From NCBI GenBank assembly GCA_947177405.1, contig CAMWUJ010000026.1, forward strand, positions 1 through 40,016: a DNA stretch of 40,016 nt. The letters run 5' to 3'. Source of the DNA: an uncultured Porphyromonadaceae bacterium (GTDB lineage Bacteria; Bacteroidota; Bacteroidia; Bacteroidales; Muribaculaceae). The notes beneath the pieces are model-generated. The model was not told the DNA's origin and searched no databases. It saw only the letters and a list, made by a program, of their open reading frames with translations. Both the position numbers and the translations under genes were made by a program. Shown in pieces: positions 26,843-35,757 of the stretch (position 1 is its first letter; each line of letters opens with the position of its first letter).

Positions 26843-27274
26843 CTAAGCCTCCAATACCATTGGCTCATTAATTATATCCTCAAGATTCACCAATGGCAAA
26901 ACAATGTGCATCGGCATATGTTCAAGTTTAGCAAAAAGAGCGCCCCTTAAAGCTCCTATCACTTTAGATCCAAAATAAACAAGTAATTTCCGGGGAATCA
27001 TTCTCTTACCCTTATCTACAAAAGATTCCCAGGATTCATTTTTTATCTGAAAAGATAAGTCTACCACACATTTAAATACCGGCATTTTCGATTGATATAA
27101 ATTCGCAGCCGCTGTGGCCTTGACTATTCTTTTTTCAACCTCCACTGTAAATGATACAGAAGAATCGAGTTGGGTATCTTCCGAAGCTGGATTGAAATTT
27201 TCTTCAAAGAAAGCAAACTGAGTGATACCACCCCCTATTATCTTAAAAAATGCCCCTTGCATATCCTTATCCAT
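26843..27274 (-). CDS. SecB-like chaperone of a toxin-antitoxin-chaperone (TAC) operon
   Basis: A 143-residue protein resembling SecB. The first half has the alternating hydrophobic strands of SecB (SFTVEVEKRIVKAT, MPVFKCVVDLSFQI), and residues 97-134 match the SecB alpha1/C-terminal region in pattern: YFGSKVIGALRGALFAKLE followed by the SecB-like VLPLVNLEDII, compare LAPVNFDALF in E. coli SecB. It lacks the C-terminal zinc/SecA-binding tail of housekeeping SecB. It overlaps the antitoxin gene by 8 nt. In TAC systems this chaperone binds the antitoxin tail and lets it fold and neutralise the toxin. The assignment rests on pattern similarity read by eye. Confidence 0.72.
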   Translation of the reverse strand: MDKDMQGAFFKIIGGGITQFAFFEENFNPASEDTQLDSSVSFTVEVEKRIVKATAAANLYQSKMPVFKCVVDLSFQIKNESWESFVDKGKRMIPRKLLVYFGSKVIGALRGALFAKLEHMPMHIVLPLVNLEDIINEPMVLEA

Positions 27275-27731
27275 ATATCAACAAATTTTCCTTATCCTTT
27301 TCACTCCCATTAATTCCAATAAATGAACTATCTGAAATCTCTGATTTTTTTTCATCAAATCCTTTAATTGAAGGTATTGTAAAATTATAACTCACCTTTA
27401 AGACTAAAGATGACTTAGAATCTTCTTCCGGAATCACATTCCTGTCAATAATTCTAATCCCCAGCTTTCTTTCAATCTCAACTAAAGTCTTCAATTCAAA
27501 ATTTGTCTGTCCATTTAAATATCTGGTAATATTCGCAGGAGTGACCCCTAACATTTCCGCCAAATCAGATTGAGTAAGTCCCAGAATCCTTAATTGACGT
27601 TTGATTTTTGCCGCAATAGCAGAAGACGCACACAACCAATGACGATTTTTTCTACGTTCCTTCATACGCTCTCGTTCCGTTAAAGTAAGATCGCGTGCTA
27701 TATTATTGAGCTGTTCGATATTTGTCTTCAT
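27267..27731 (-). CDS. HTH (XRE-type) antitoxin with C-terminal chaperone-addiction-like tail
   Basis: A 154-residue protein. Residues about 42-96 form a HigA/XRE helix-turn-helix (LGLTQSDLAEMLGVTPANI then TRYLNGQTNFEL). The first 40 residues are charged and helical. The last ~50 residues (from about 105) lie beyond the normal end of HigA-type antitoxins, with a hydrophobic piece LVLKVSYNFTIPSI and an end in NLLIYG. In known TAC systems such a tail is the chaperone-addiction (ChAD) segment. It starts 3 nt after the 193-residue gene and overlaps the SecB-like gene by 8 nt. It probably represses its own operon. Confidence 0.78.
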   Translation of the reverse strand: MKTNIEQLNNIARDLTLTERERMKERRKNRHWLCASSAIAAKIKRQLRILGLTQSDLAEMLGVTPANITRYLNGQTNFELKTLVEIERKLGIRIIDRNVIPEEDSKSSLVLKVSYNFTIPSIKGFDEKKSEISDSSFIGINGSEKDKENLLIYG

Positions 27732-27734
27732 ACT

Positions 27735-28316
27735 TTATTCCTTCTTGTTACCAATAAATGAATTCAAATCTTCAACATTCAGAATATTATTGTTCTTCAG
27801 AAAATCAATCACTTTAAAGGCTTTCTGAATCACATTATCCTTAAGAATCGGACAATCGCTTATTCGATGTGTAATCTTGATTCCACTATAAAAGATAATT
27901 AATTGATCAAAACCTAACTCAATGGCATATACGCGTAATAAAGAAGGATGACCAATTCCATAGCTTTTCATAGCAGGCATTGATTCCTCTTCAAATCCTT
28001 CCAATATTTTAAAGCGACTACTTAAACCTGGAGGGATAGAATCGATACTATTATCAATCAAGTCTTCCAATATATCCTCCAATTCATTAGTCTCTTCAAT
28101 CACCTTCTGGGTATATGCCTCCGTCTCATCTCGCGACCATCCTAATTCCTCTACGTAATATTGTCCTATTTTCCATTTATTAAGTTCAAAAAATCTGCTA
28201 ACCTTTGCATGATTTGAGAAATCCTCAAAAATTCTGTTATATTCATCAAATTCTTCATTCTGATATTTCACAGCATAAAGATGATTTAATTCAATTATAA
28301 CAAATTCCATAGACAT
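27735..28316 (-). CDS. Candidate toxin of the TAC operon (unrecognised family)
   Basis: A 193-residue acidic protein, first gene of the operon, in the place where TAC systems encode the toxin. No RelE/HigB, MqsR or HicA signature is clear. The N-terminal half (1-95) is helical and acidic (ETNELEDILEDLIDN). The C-terminal half has a compact alpha/beta pattern: FKILEGFEE, GHPSLLRVYAIEL, LIIFYSGIKITH, ISDCPIL and a helix KAFKVIDFLK. The LRVYAIEL/GIKIT strands could be a diverged RelE-like fold, but this is only a guess. It is larger than usual HigB toxins (about 110 residues). It has its own upstream region with paired operator-like repeats at 28366-28399. Confidence 0.6.
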   Translation of the reverse strand: MSMEFVIIELNHLYAVKYQNEEFDEYNRIFEDFSNHAKVSRFFELNKWKIGQYYVEELGWSRDETEAYTQKVIEETNELEDILEDLIDNSIDSIPPGLSSRFKILEGFEEESMPAMKSYGIGHPSLLRVYAIELGFDQLIIFYSGIKITHRISDCPILKDNVIQKAFKVIDFLKNNNILNVEDLNSFIGNKKE

Positions 28317-28365
28317 AGGAAAACAGATTTTCTACTTTAAGAACGAATAAAGCAAGTTCAATATT

Positions 28366-28399
28366 TTATGTATAAGTAAAAAATTTATGTATATGTAAA
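28366..28399. promoter_or_regulatory. Paired operator-like repeats upstream of the TAC operon
   Basis: TTATGTATAAGTAAA (28366-28380) and TTATGTATATGTAAA (28385-28399) are direct repeats with 14 of 15 identical bases and a 19-nt period. The second has partial dyad symmetry (TTTA...TAAA). They lie 50-83 nt upstream of the first gene, where an HTH antitoxin would bind. Confidence 0.5.
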
Positions 28400-28428
28400 T
28401 CTTTATTTTAAATGTAAGAAAAAGGAAC

Positions 28429-28487
28429 AGCAAGAACTCATCGGCTTTATAGAGTGTGAGAATTGTATGATCGGATAAGTTCTTGCT
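28429..28487 (-). terminator. Possible terminator of the polysaccharide operon
   Basis: A perfect 10-bp stem (28429-28438 with 28478-28487) with a 39-nt loop, about 26 nt past the sugar transferase stop. On the minus strand it is followed by GTTCCTTTTTC. The large loop is unusual, so confidence is moderate. Confidence 0.45.
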
Positions 28488-28512
28488 ATTTAACTTAGAA
28501 GGATTATTTAAT

Positions 28513-29124
28513 CTAAATTATTTCTCCTCCATATTCCATTCTATTGCCTAAGACGGTACAAAATATCATTTTTATATCCTTCAAAAAGGAATAATTGTGG
28601 AGATAATAGCGATTAATTCTTACTTTATCAGGGAAAATCACTTCATCATTATACCTCTGAGGATCACTCTGCTTAGCCAATAATTCCTCCTCGTTCCTAT
28701 ATTTCAAGGAGGCCGGGCCTGTAATGCCAGGGCGTAATTTTAACACCTCCCGATCATCACCTGTCAATTGGTCGGCATACCCCGGCACATCCGGTCGGGG
28801 TCCAACAAAACTCATATCACCTATCAATACGTTCCACAACTCCGGCAGTTCATCCAATTTGTATTTACGCAACTTGGCACCTAAAGGCGTGATACGGTTT
28901 TCCCCTGCCACAGATACTGAAGATCCTCCATGACCCATCGTCATCGAGCGGAATTTATACATAGTGAAAAGTTTTCCATCTCTCCCAACTCTCTTCTGCC
29001 TGAAGATCACCGGCCCACCAGGCATCTTGATTCTAATCAGGATCGCCACTACCACGAGGACAGGCCACAATAAAAATAGACCGATAAAAGCCATCAGTCT
29101 ATCAAAAATAAATTTTAAGGTCAT
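28513..29124 (-). CDS. Initiating sugar-phosphate transferase (bacterial sugar transferase, PglC-like)
   Basis: A 203-residue monotopic phosphoglycosyltransferase. One N-terminal membrane helix (about 5-33) is followed by the family core GGPVIFRQKRVGRDGK, YKFRSM and LRKYKLDELPELWNVL, and SFVGPRP near residue 120. It moves a sugar-1-phosphate from a UDP-sugar to undecaprenyl phosphate, the first step of repeat-unit assembly. The amino-dideoxy sugar made by the DegT/dehydratase pair downstream is the likely substrate. It overlaps the GT2 gene by one base (TAATG). Confidence 0.92.
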   Translation of the reverse strand: MTLKFIFDRLMAFIGLFLLWPVLVVVAILIRIKMPGGPVIFRQKRVGRDGKLFTMYKFRSMTMGHGGSSVSVAGENRITPLGAKLRKYKLDELPELWNVLIGDMSFVGPRPDVPGYADQLTGDDREVLKLRPGITGPASLKYRNEEELLAKQSDPQRYNDEVIFPDKVRINRYYLHNYSFLKDIKMIFCTVLGNRMEYGGEII

Positions 29125-29951
29125 TATTTATTCTTTCGGAATAGTTTTTTAAAGATAAATCCTCTGACTGAATTAGGCATAACCACTTGAACACCAAATC
29201 TGACTAACACATTAAAGAGATATGTCCCTAATCCAATAAATCTCTTTCTCAGCATATAATCCTGTATCCCCTTTTCACTCTTAAAATACTTCCACCCCCC
29301 TCTTCTGGCATACATCTCCTTTCCTACACGAACATTTACCAAAGTATCAGGCAGATTAGCAAATTTATATCCAGCCTCCGCCATACGGATCCAAAGGTAG
29401 TAATCCTCATTATAATGCCAATCTACATAGTTGCCTACTTCTAAAATCTTTGATTTCCTAAAAGCAACCGTCATATGGTTGAAAGGACACCGTTTCCTCA
29501 TCCAAGAATATATATCCTCATTCGAACATGGCACAATTCGATTCCCCACCACATTCTCCGGACTTCCAATAAACTCAGAAATCTGCCCTCCGACCATTGC
29601 TACCTCCGGATTTTCCTCAAGAAATCCAATTTCCTTCTCAAAACGATCAGGGAGAGCAATATCATCCGAATCCATCCTTGCAATAATCTCATTTGACGTA
29701 GCTTCTGTACCTATCCTCAAAGCATTTCCTAGTCCCCGATTATTTTTCAAGGGTACTGTTTTTAATACCGGTATATCCTGTCTGAGAGTATTTATTACTT
29801 CATAAATCTCATCAGAGACAGGACCATCTATAACCAGAATTATTTCTGATGGTTTAACAGTTTGCCAAGTATATACGCTTAAAAGAGCTTCTTTAAGATA
29901 ATGAGAACAATCATTATGATACACTGACATTAGAACGGAAAATTCTTGCAT
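29124..29951 (-). CDS. GT2-family glycosyltransferase
   Basis: A 275-residue GT-A glycosyltransferase. The N-terminal SVLMSVYHND and the metal-binding ARMDSDDIALP (about residues 92-102) are typical of GT2. It has no membrane helices of its own except weak hydrophobicity near the C-terminus (YLFNVLVRFGVQVV). It likely adds the second or a later sugar on the cytoplasmic side of the inner membrane. Stop/start overlap with the sugar transferase shows co-translation. Confidence 0.9.
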   Translation of the reverse strand: MQEFSVLMSVYHNDCSHYLKEALLSVYTWQTVKPSEIILVIDGPVSDEIYEVINTLRQDIPVLKTVPLKNNRGLGNALRIGTEATSNEIIARMDSDDIALPDRFEKEIGFLEENPEVAMVGGQISEFIGSPENVVGNRIVPCSNEDIYSWMRKRCPFNHMTVAFRKSKILEVGNYVDWHYNEDYYLWIRMAEAGYKFANLPDTLVNVRVGKEMYARRGGWKYFKSEKGIQDYMLRKRFIGLGTYLFNVLVRFGVQVVMPNSVRGFIFKKLFRKNK

Positions 29952-29964
29952 CTATACAGTATTA

Positions 29965-30993
29965 TTAGATTTCAAAAGATGACTTTTCAGGAAATATTTT
30001 TTGTAAATCTTCATCTACCATTTTTTTTAATTCCGGGTATTCTTCCGATTTTAAGAAAGGACTATCATTTACACAAATAAAATTATTCTTTATGTATTGT
30101 GAACGCTCGTTCTTATATCGGTCAATTGAAGATAATACTATACAGAAGTCGTCTCCAAAATATTCCGGTACAAATTTCCCGGACATTAACGCATAATCTC
30201 TATATAAATACTGATTCAAATCCTGAAAAGACCGAAATCTACTTTTGCTTGTCTGAAGCATTTCTTTTTCAAAAAGACTAAAGCATTGTTTAAGATTAGA
30301 TAATAACATTCCTTGAGGGTTGTGATTAACCTTAATCCACTTGTATTCTCCTATTGCTGTCAAAATTCTATTTCTAATCTTATCAAGCGTGGTATATGAG
30401 GGATGAAAGAATAGATTCGGATGAGTTTTTCTAAGAATCTTAAAAGGAAAATGAGTATTAAGTTTTTTAATATTATTTCTTACCACATATGTATATGGGT
30501 CTTTTATTCTCAAATGATCATACAACCATCCTCCTCGAGGGATATCGAGGACCAGATAGTCAACAGGCATTCCATTTTGAAAAAAACGTTCAGGACCAAC
30601 TGGTCTTACCACCAAAGTATCATCATTAAAGTAGATAAATTTCTCAGCCAACCCTGATATATTGTGTAGATTCATTTCAATAGCCTGACTATTAAAGACA
30701 GGGAGTACAGAGGGATCAATAAAAAACTCACTGTGTCTATGAATTTTTATTTTTGGATTGTTAATATTCAGCCAATCCGGGAGATGTCCCCAAGTGAGAA
30801 AATGGATGTTGCGTATCCAGGGCATATTCTTTTCTACTCCACGAAAAACATAACGAAGAGTATCCCAGTCGCGGAAATATTGTGATACACTGGATTTATT
30901 TCTTAAGTTTTCGGGAAGATACTGATCGCGCTCTTTTTTCCATTCAGGATCAGTATCATCAACCCACGGAATTACGATATCTATTTGTTCCAT
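29965..30993 (-). CDS. Stealth-family phosphotransferase (sugar-1-phosphate transferase)
   Basis: A 342-residue protein with the Stealth conserved regions: CR1 DIVIPWVDDTDPEWKKER at the N-terminus, CR2 RDWDTLRYVFRGVEKNMPWIRNIHFLTWG, CR3-like YFNDDTLVVRP and a HDPQG-related NHNPQG later. Stealth enzymes join hexose-1-phosphate units through phosphodiester bonds in capsules. This implies a phosphate-containing polymer or branch. Its start lies inside the end of the polymerase gene (35-nt overlap); the ATG is supported because CR1 begins almost at the first residue. Confidence 0.87.
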   Translation of the reverse strand: MEQIDIVIPWVDDTDPEWKKERDQYLPENLRNKSSVSQYFRDWDTLRYVFRGVEKNMPWIRNIHFLTWGHLPDWLNINNPKIKIHRHSEFFIDPSVLPVFNSQAIEMNLHNISGLAEKFIYFNDDTLVVRPVGPERFFQNGMPVDYLVLDIPRGGWLYDHLRIKDPYTYVVRNNIKKLNTHFPFKILRKTHPNLFFHPSYTTLDKIRNRILTAIGEYKWIKVNHNPQGMLLSNLKQCFSLFEKEMLQTSKSRFRSFQDLNQYLYRDYALMSGKFVPEYFGDDFCIVLSSIDRYKNERSQYIKNNFICVNDSPFLKSEEYPELKKMVDEDLQKIFPEKSSFEI

Positions 30994-32236
30994 ATTTAAA
31001 AAAGATTCCTGGTTTAATTACATAAGGCAACATAACAATAACCAGAGGTACATGATAGAATCTCGAAGTTGTAACCAAATCTCCTTTATAATGCAAGAAG
31101 AAACTGTATAAACAAATAAGAATTATAAAAATCCGGTCATCCCTAAAGATACTCTTAAAATATGGTTTAATAAAATACAATAAACCATACAATATATTAA
31201 AGAACGAGCCTATTACTCCCCAGTAAAGAAGATGTCGAATATATCCTCCATCCACTGATTTATAATAACCACCTGTTGACGACATGAATCTTCCAGACCC
31301 ATATATCCACTCTTCTGAAGTAATAGTAACATACTCATACATTTCATTTAGGTGATTAAATGAAGCACTATCAGAAGTACTTCCGGTCTCACTAAACTTT
31401 ATAAATAGGTCAAAGACCCATGGTGCCACAAAGTCAGTAACAAATATTAAAATATCTGGAGGAAGAATTAACGCACAGGAGGCTACACAAATCAATAATA
31501 TAAGAATGAAGTTACCTATGATTCTTAACTTATTTTTTGTTTGCGCCTTACAAAGAATTAAATACACTATGCCAAAACCAAATCCTATCATTGATGTTCG
31601 TCCGGCAAAGAAACCACATATCACGATCAGAATTAGTTTTATGTATTCTTTCCATGATGAATTTTTATTATCCGAAATCCTTTTGAACTGGATAATAGTT
31701 ACTAATCCACAGGTTGCTGCAAATTCAAAATATAATCGACCTGAAATTGCTAACCCTCGAAATCCAGCGTACGAAGCTTCTGCTTTAGCTGCATCTTCTG
31801 CAAATTGAAAATGATGAACTATCTCTCTAACGGTTGGAGATACAAATGCACATAGTGAGAATAAAGATTGTATAACAAAGATATTTACAATCAATCTTTC
31901 AAAAAAATCCCGATTATATGTTTTAAAATTTAAGGATCCAATAACCATTATCATCATTAACAATCCTATAAGGACTGAAAAAAAGGCTATTGCTAACGAA
32001 AAATCTTTTGCTCCTACCACCACTGTCCATGCGGCAGCCAATAGGGTCATACCAAAGGAAGCTGCTAAAAGAAAATTTATATAATTATTTTTAAATAGTT
32101 TAACACATAATGTTAATCTATTAGCATATCCAATCTTTATCATTGCTATAATAACAGCAATATAAGCCGAATTAAGGGGACCCAAGATTGGGAAACAAAA
32201 AACTAATAGAAATAATATGATTAGATTATATGCCAA
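30959..32236 (-). CDS. Wzy-like polysaccharide polymerase / O-antigen ligase-like protein
   Basis: A 425-residue integral membrane protein with about 10-12 hydrophobic helices and a large periplasmic loop (around residues 265-330 with GSGRFMSSTGGYYKSVDGG). Length, topology and position between Wzx, glycosyltransferases and the initiating transferase fit a Wzy polymerase, which links repeat units in the periplasmic leaflet. Primary sequence is, as usual for Wzy, poorly conserved. The end overlaps the Stealth gene by 35 nt. AT-rich. Confidence 0.75.
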   Translation of the reverse strand: MAYNLIILFLLVFCFPILGPLNSAYIAVIIAMIKIGYANRLTLCVKLFKNNYINFLLAASFGMTLLAAAWTVVVGAKDFSLAIAFFSVLIGLLMMIMVIGSLNFKTYNRDFFERLIVNIFVIQSLFSLCAFVSPTVREIVHHFQFAEDAAKAEASYAGFRGLAISGRLYFEFAATCGLVTIIQFKRISDNKNSSWKEYIKLILIVICGFFAGRTSMIGFGFGIVYLILCKAQTKNKLRIIGNFILILLICVASCALILPPDILIFVTDFVAPWVFDLFIKFSETGSTSDSASFNHLNEMYEYVTITSEEWIYGSGRFMSSTGGYYKSVDGGYIRHLLYWGVIGSFFNILYGLLYFIKPYFKSIFRDDRIFIILICLYSFFLHYKGDLVTTSRFYHVPLVIVMLPYVIKPGIFFKYGTNRYRNSVG

Positions 32237-32315
32237 AATCTGAGAAATATAACTAAAAAAGTATAGCTAAATTACTATACTTCCATCTATCGGGTTTTCA
32301 GCTTATTACTTATTA

Positions 32316-33284
32316 TTACACATCCTTCGATCTACATTTGTTTACCAAGATCATAAAATCTAATACTCCCGGCACACAAAGTATAGACCCAAACAATTTC
32401 ATCTTCATAGGATAAGTTCCGCCAACCATATTCCTCCAGTTTTTTCTTATGCATCTTCTCAATTGCTTTAAGTCATCAGATATTGAGTAACCGGATACAA
32501 GTGCATAAAACAATTGTATGGATGTATATGTTCCAAATCTTTCCTTAACAAATTTAACCAACTCAGGATGTTTCGATCTTATTCCCATCAAGAGGCTCTC
32601 ATGAGCATAAATTATATCCAATTTTTTATGAGTGAATCGGGAATTCATTATACTTGTAGGATTTTGCCTGTAATAATATACCTGAGAAGGAGAAAACACT
32701 ACTTTTTCAGATTTACAAAATGCTTGCCAAGTTGTGGGTAAATCTTCATACAATCTCCCAACAGGGAAACGTAAATTGTCAAATAAATCTCGCCTATACA
32801 GTTTTGCCCATGCGGAAGTAGTGAAACATCCGTTAATAAGAATCTCTTTAATCGCCTCAGCTCCACTATATTCTTTTATAGTCAGATCTTTATTGGGTTT
32901 TATATCTTCTAATGAAATAAAATCCTTATGTCCGCATATGGATATCTGGGCTTGCCTTGATTTAAGTATACTTAATAAGACCTCTATATAATGGGGAGAA
33001 ATTACATCATCTCCATCTACGAATGTCATATACTCCCCTTTAAAAATATTCAAGGCTACATTTCTTGCATCCGATAGTCCACCATTTGTTTTATGGATAA
33101 CCTTTATTCGAGAATCCCTTTGCTCATATTCATCACATATCTTTTCACTTCCGTCTGTTGAGCCATCGTCAACAAGAATTATTTCGAGATTTTCATATGT
33201 TTGAGAACATATACTTTCCACACATTCCCTTATAAAAGGCTTTATATTATATATTGGAACTATAACAGAAATTAAAGGTTGCAT
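32316..33284 (-). CDS. GT2-family glycosyltransferase
   Basis: A 322-residue GT-A enzyme. Motifs: SVIVPIYNIKPFIRECVESI at the N-terminus, LVDDGSTDGS near 40, GGLSDARN near 70 and FVDGDDVISP near 92 (metal site). C-terminal part with basic residues (RRCIRKNW) probably contacts the membrane. It transfers a sugar to the lipid-linked intermediate; acceptor and donor cannot be read. Flanked by Wzy-like and LicD-like genes in the same operon. Confidence 0.92.
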   Translation of the reverse strand: MQPLISVIVPIYNIKPFIRECVESICSQTYENLEIILVDDGSTDGSEKICDEYEQRDSRIKVIHKTNGGLSDARNVALNIFKGEYMTFVDGDDVISPHYIEVLLSILKSRQAQISICGHKDFISLEDIKPNKDLTIKEYSGAEAIKEILINGCFTTSAWAKLYRRDLFDNLRFPVGRLYEDLPTTWQAFCKSEKVVFSPSQVYYYRQNPTSIMNSRFTHKKLDIIYAHESLLMGIRSKHPELVKFVKERFGTYTSIQLFYALVSGYSISDDLKQLRRCIRKNWRNMVGGTYPMKMKLFGSILCVPGVLDFMILVNKCRSKDV

Positions 33285-33329
33285 TCGTAAAATATTGTTT
33301 CCTAAAAATCACACATCTGCTAATTTTTT

Positions 33330-34064
33330 CTATATATAAAGTTTCTTCCTAACCTCGTATTCGGCAGTCTGAACTTCTCGATCTATATACTTTATATTCG
33401 ACTTAACTTTTCGGTAATCATAGTTAGGATCTGGTATCATAAAATTTTCTCCATAATACTTAGAAAGATATAGAGATGTATTTTTGGGGATATAACACTC
33501 TATTCCTTTGAAAAGAATTTTTTTTAAGCCGGAATATGGCATTATGCGTTCCCTGATCTCCGCTCTACCTTCATATTTTTTATCATCAAATATAGGTGTA
33601 AAAGAATTTAATTTAATTTTATCTTCTCCCAATATATGGAAATAGAAAATATCTATCATAACAGCCTTATATGAATAGGTCTGTTCTGCCCCCACCATTT
33701 TACCATCCTCAATAATTCTAAATTCCCGAAGCAGTTCAAAACCATTAGATAGGAGACATTCTTCTAATTTCTCTTTATCCTTAAAAAATGCTCCCATATC
33801 TATATCATAATCATGCTTAATGAAATCATTCTCTCTATATGCACCTAATAATGTGCCGAACTCAAGCCATATTTTTATTCCTTCCCTACTGCATAGAGAA
33901 TTGATTTCCTTTAATAATGTCACTCCATTATGTAAAAAGTTTTTTATTTGTTTTTTTCGCTCAATATGGTAATATCGTCTCCAAATTGGTCCTATTAGAA
34001 CTCTTACTAACTTATTATTCTGAAATCTTTTTGCGAAGGAACTGATACTTTTTTTTGAAATCAT
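33330..34064 (-). CDS. LicD-family phosphotransferase
   Basis: A 244-residue protein with the LicD core: WLEFGTLLGAYRENDFIKHD and YDIDMGAF near residues 60-90, followed by a second beta-rich part (IDIFYFHILGE). LicD enzymes transfer phosphocholine, or other amino-alcohol phosphates, from CDP donors to glycans. The nucleotidyltransferase/PLP-enzyme fusion gene upstream could provide a CDP-linked donor. The N-terminal 30 residues are basic. AT-rich like its neighbours. Confidence 0.82.
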   Translation of the reverse strand: MISKKSISSFAKRFQNNKLVRVLIGPIWRRYYHIERKKQIKNFLHNGVTLLKEINSLCSREGIKIWLEFGTLLGAYRENDFIKHDYDIDMGAFFKDKEKLEECLLSNGFELLREFRIIEDGKMVGAEQTYSYKAVMIDIFYFHILGEDKIKLNSFTPIFDDKKYEGRAEIRERIMPYSGLKKILFKGIECYIPKNTSLYLSKYYGENFMIPDPNYDYRKVKSNIKYIDREVQTAEYEVRKKLYI

Positions 34065-34097
34065 GATAACTATAGTTTATAATGGATAAATTCACAT

Positions 34098-35528
34098 TTA
34101 TTTTTTAATGAGATATAACACCGTTCTAATGGTCTCTTGGAAAGCCTTTAGACGAAATAATTTGGATAGTATCAAATATGAGCAAATCGATATTAAACTG
34201 GTAAGTATAATATTACCGAATAAATATTCTCCAATTAATCCAAAGCCTACGCTTATTACCATCGTGAAAAATATTGGAATAATTGTATTTAACTGATCGT
34301 AAATTTTTAACTTTGTATGCTTTTGAGCAAGAAAAGCATTTGTAATATATATATTTATACTACTTAAAACCATACCCCACAATATACCGTACATTCCAAA
34401 ATTCATTCCAATCAATAAAGCACACAACAAGAATCCCCATTTATAGAAACTCCAATAAAATAATGCTTTACTCTTACCAACAGAGGCTACTGCGTAATAA
34501 TTAAGGTTTTGCAGACATACGAAAAATCCACCTACTAATAATACACGAAAATACGGCACTGAAGGCATCCATTTGTCTCCATACAGGAATCTAATTAATG
34601 GTTCAGCAATAATAATTAGTGTAGATAAAATTGGAAACATTATGAATGCGAGCACTCTCATATTCTGTAAACAAATCTTATTTAGTTGCACTAAATCATC
34701 CTGTAGTGACGAATAAATCGGATACATCACCTGAACAATAACTTGAGGGATGGACGCGCTAATCACTTGATCCAACCGATATGCTTGTGAATAATATCCC
34801 ATCTGAGTAGCTGAAAATCGTTTTCCTATTATAATACCTTGTATATTGATACATATCGTTTGCAGAATATTAGCCGCCAGTAAATAGCCTCCGAATCCAA
34901 ATAAACCTTTTACTGCTGAATAAGAAAATGTAAGAGAAGGAATCCATTTAGTAATTATCAATAAGAGCAGTATGCAACATGTACCATAAATCAGTTGTAA
35001 TGATACCAAACTCCAGACTCCATAACCACATTTTGCTAAAACAATTGCCGAGACCACTCCAATTATGTAAGAAGATAGATTAACAACCGCTAAGGTTTTA
35101 AAGGCTAATTTCTTTTGTAATCGTGCGCGCTGAACAGATATTATAGCATTAAGTACTATCGTTACTGCAATTACTCTCAGTACACCACAAAGTATTTCCA
35201 TTTTAAAGAACTTACCTATTTGTGTGGCACATACAAAAAGAATCAAGTAAAGAACAAAAGAAAATCCTATATTCCAATATAGAATTGTGGAGTAATCAGT
35301 TTGAGTAGCTTCTTTTTTTTGAATCAATGCTGCATTGAAGCCCCCATCTATTAGGGTCTGAGAAATGGCTATAAATATTGTCAGCATACCGATGATTCCA
35401 AAATCTTCAGGAGTTAGAAGTCGCGCCAATATAAGATTCATAGTAAACTGAATTACCATAAATCCAAAACGATCAAGGGATGCCCATACGGCACCAGATA
35501 TACCTTTTTTAACAAAAGTATGGTCCAT
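34098..35528 (-). CDS. Wzx flippase (MOP/PST superfamily polysaccharide transporter)
   Basis: A 476-residue, 12-14 helix membrane protein. The start GISGAVWASLDRFGFMVIQ and LARLLTPEDFGIIGM are typical of the RfbX/WzxC group. It moves lipid-linked repeat units across the inner membrane for polymerisation by Wzy. The gene is preceded by a 229-nt spacer without ORF but no clear promoter, so it is likely read from the upstream operon start. Confidence 0.92.
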   Translation of the reverse strand: MDHTFVKKGISGAVWASLDRFGFMVIQFTMNLILARLLTPEDFGIIGMLTIFIAISQTLIDGGFNAALIQKKEATQTDYSTILYWNIGFSFVLYLILFVCATQIGKFFKMEILCGVLRVIAVTIVLNAIISVQRARLQKKLAFKTLAVVNLSSYIIGVVSAIVLAKCGYGVWSLVSLQLIYGTCCILLLLIITKWIPSLTFSYSAVKGLFGFGGYLLAANILQTICINIQGIIIGKRFSATQMGYYSQAYRLDQVISASIPQVIVQVMYPIYSSLQDDLVQLNKICLQNMRVLAFIMFPILSTLIIIAEPLIRFLYGDKWMPSVPYFRVLLVGGFFVCLQNLNYYAVASVGKSKALFYWSFYKWGFLLCALLIGMNFGMYGILWGMVLSSINIYITNAFLAQKHTKLKIYDQLNTIIPIFFTMVISVGFGLIGEYLFGNIILTSLISICSYLILSKLFRLKAFQETIRTVLYLIKK

Positions 35529-35757
35529 TATAATTTAGTATTCAGACCAATTTACTGAAGAGAAGGAACTTATATCCTAAATATTTTTGTTTAATACTGA
35601 TAACGAAATCCCCCAATTATTAACTTATATAGCTTTTTCTTTGCACATATTAATTAATGAGAGGAACTGTTTTATATATGATTCTTATTTACTTATGCGA
35701 AAATATCCTCAACTATTAGACTTAATTTTAAATTCAAAGCAAATAAGAGATTAATGG

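Noticed and set aside
27267..27731. Phage repressor
   Set aside because: No phage genes are near, and the tight coupling with the neighbouring genes and the C-terminal tail fit a TAC antitoxin better.
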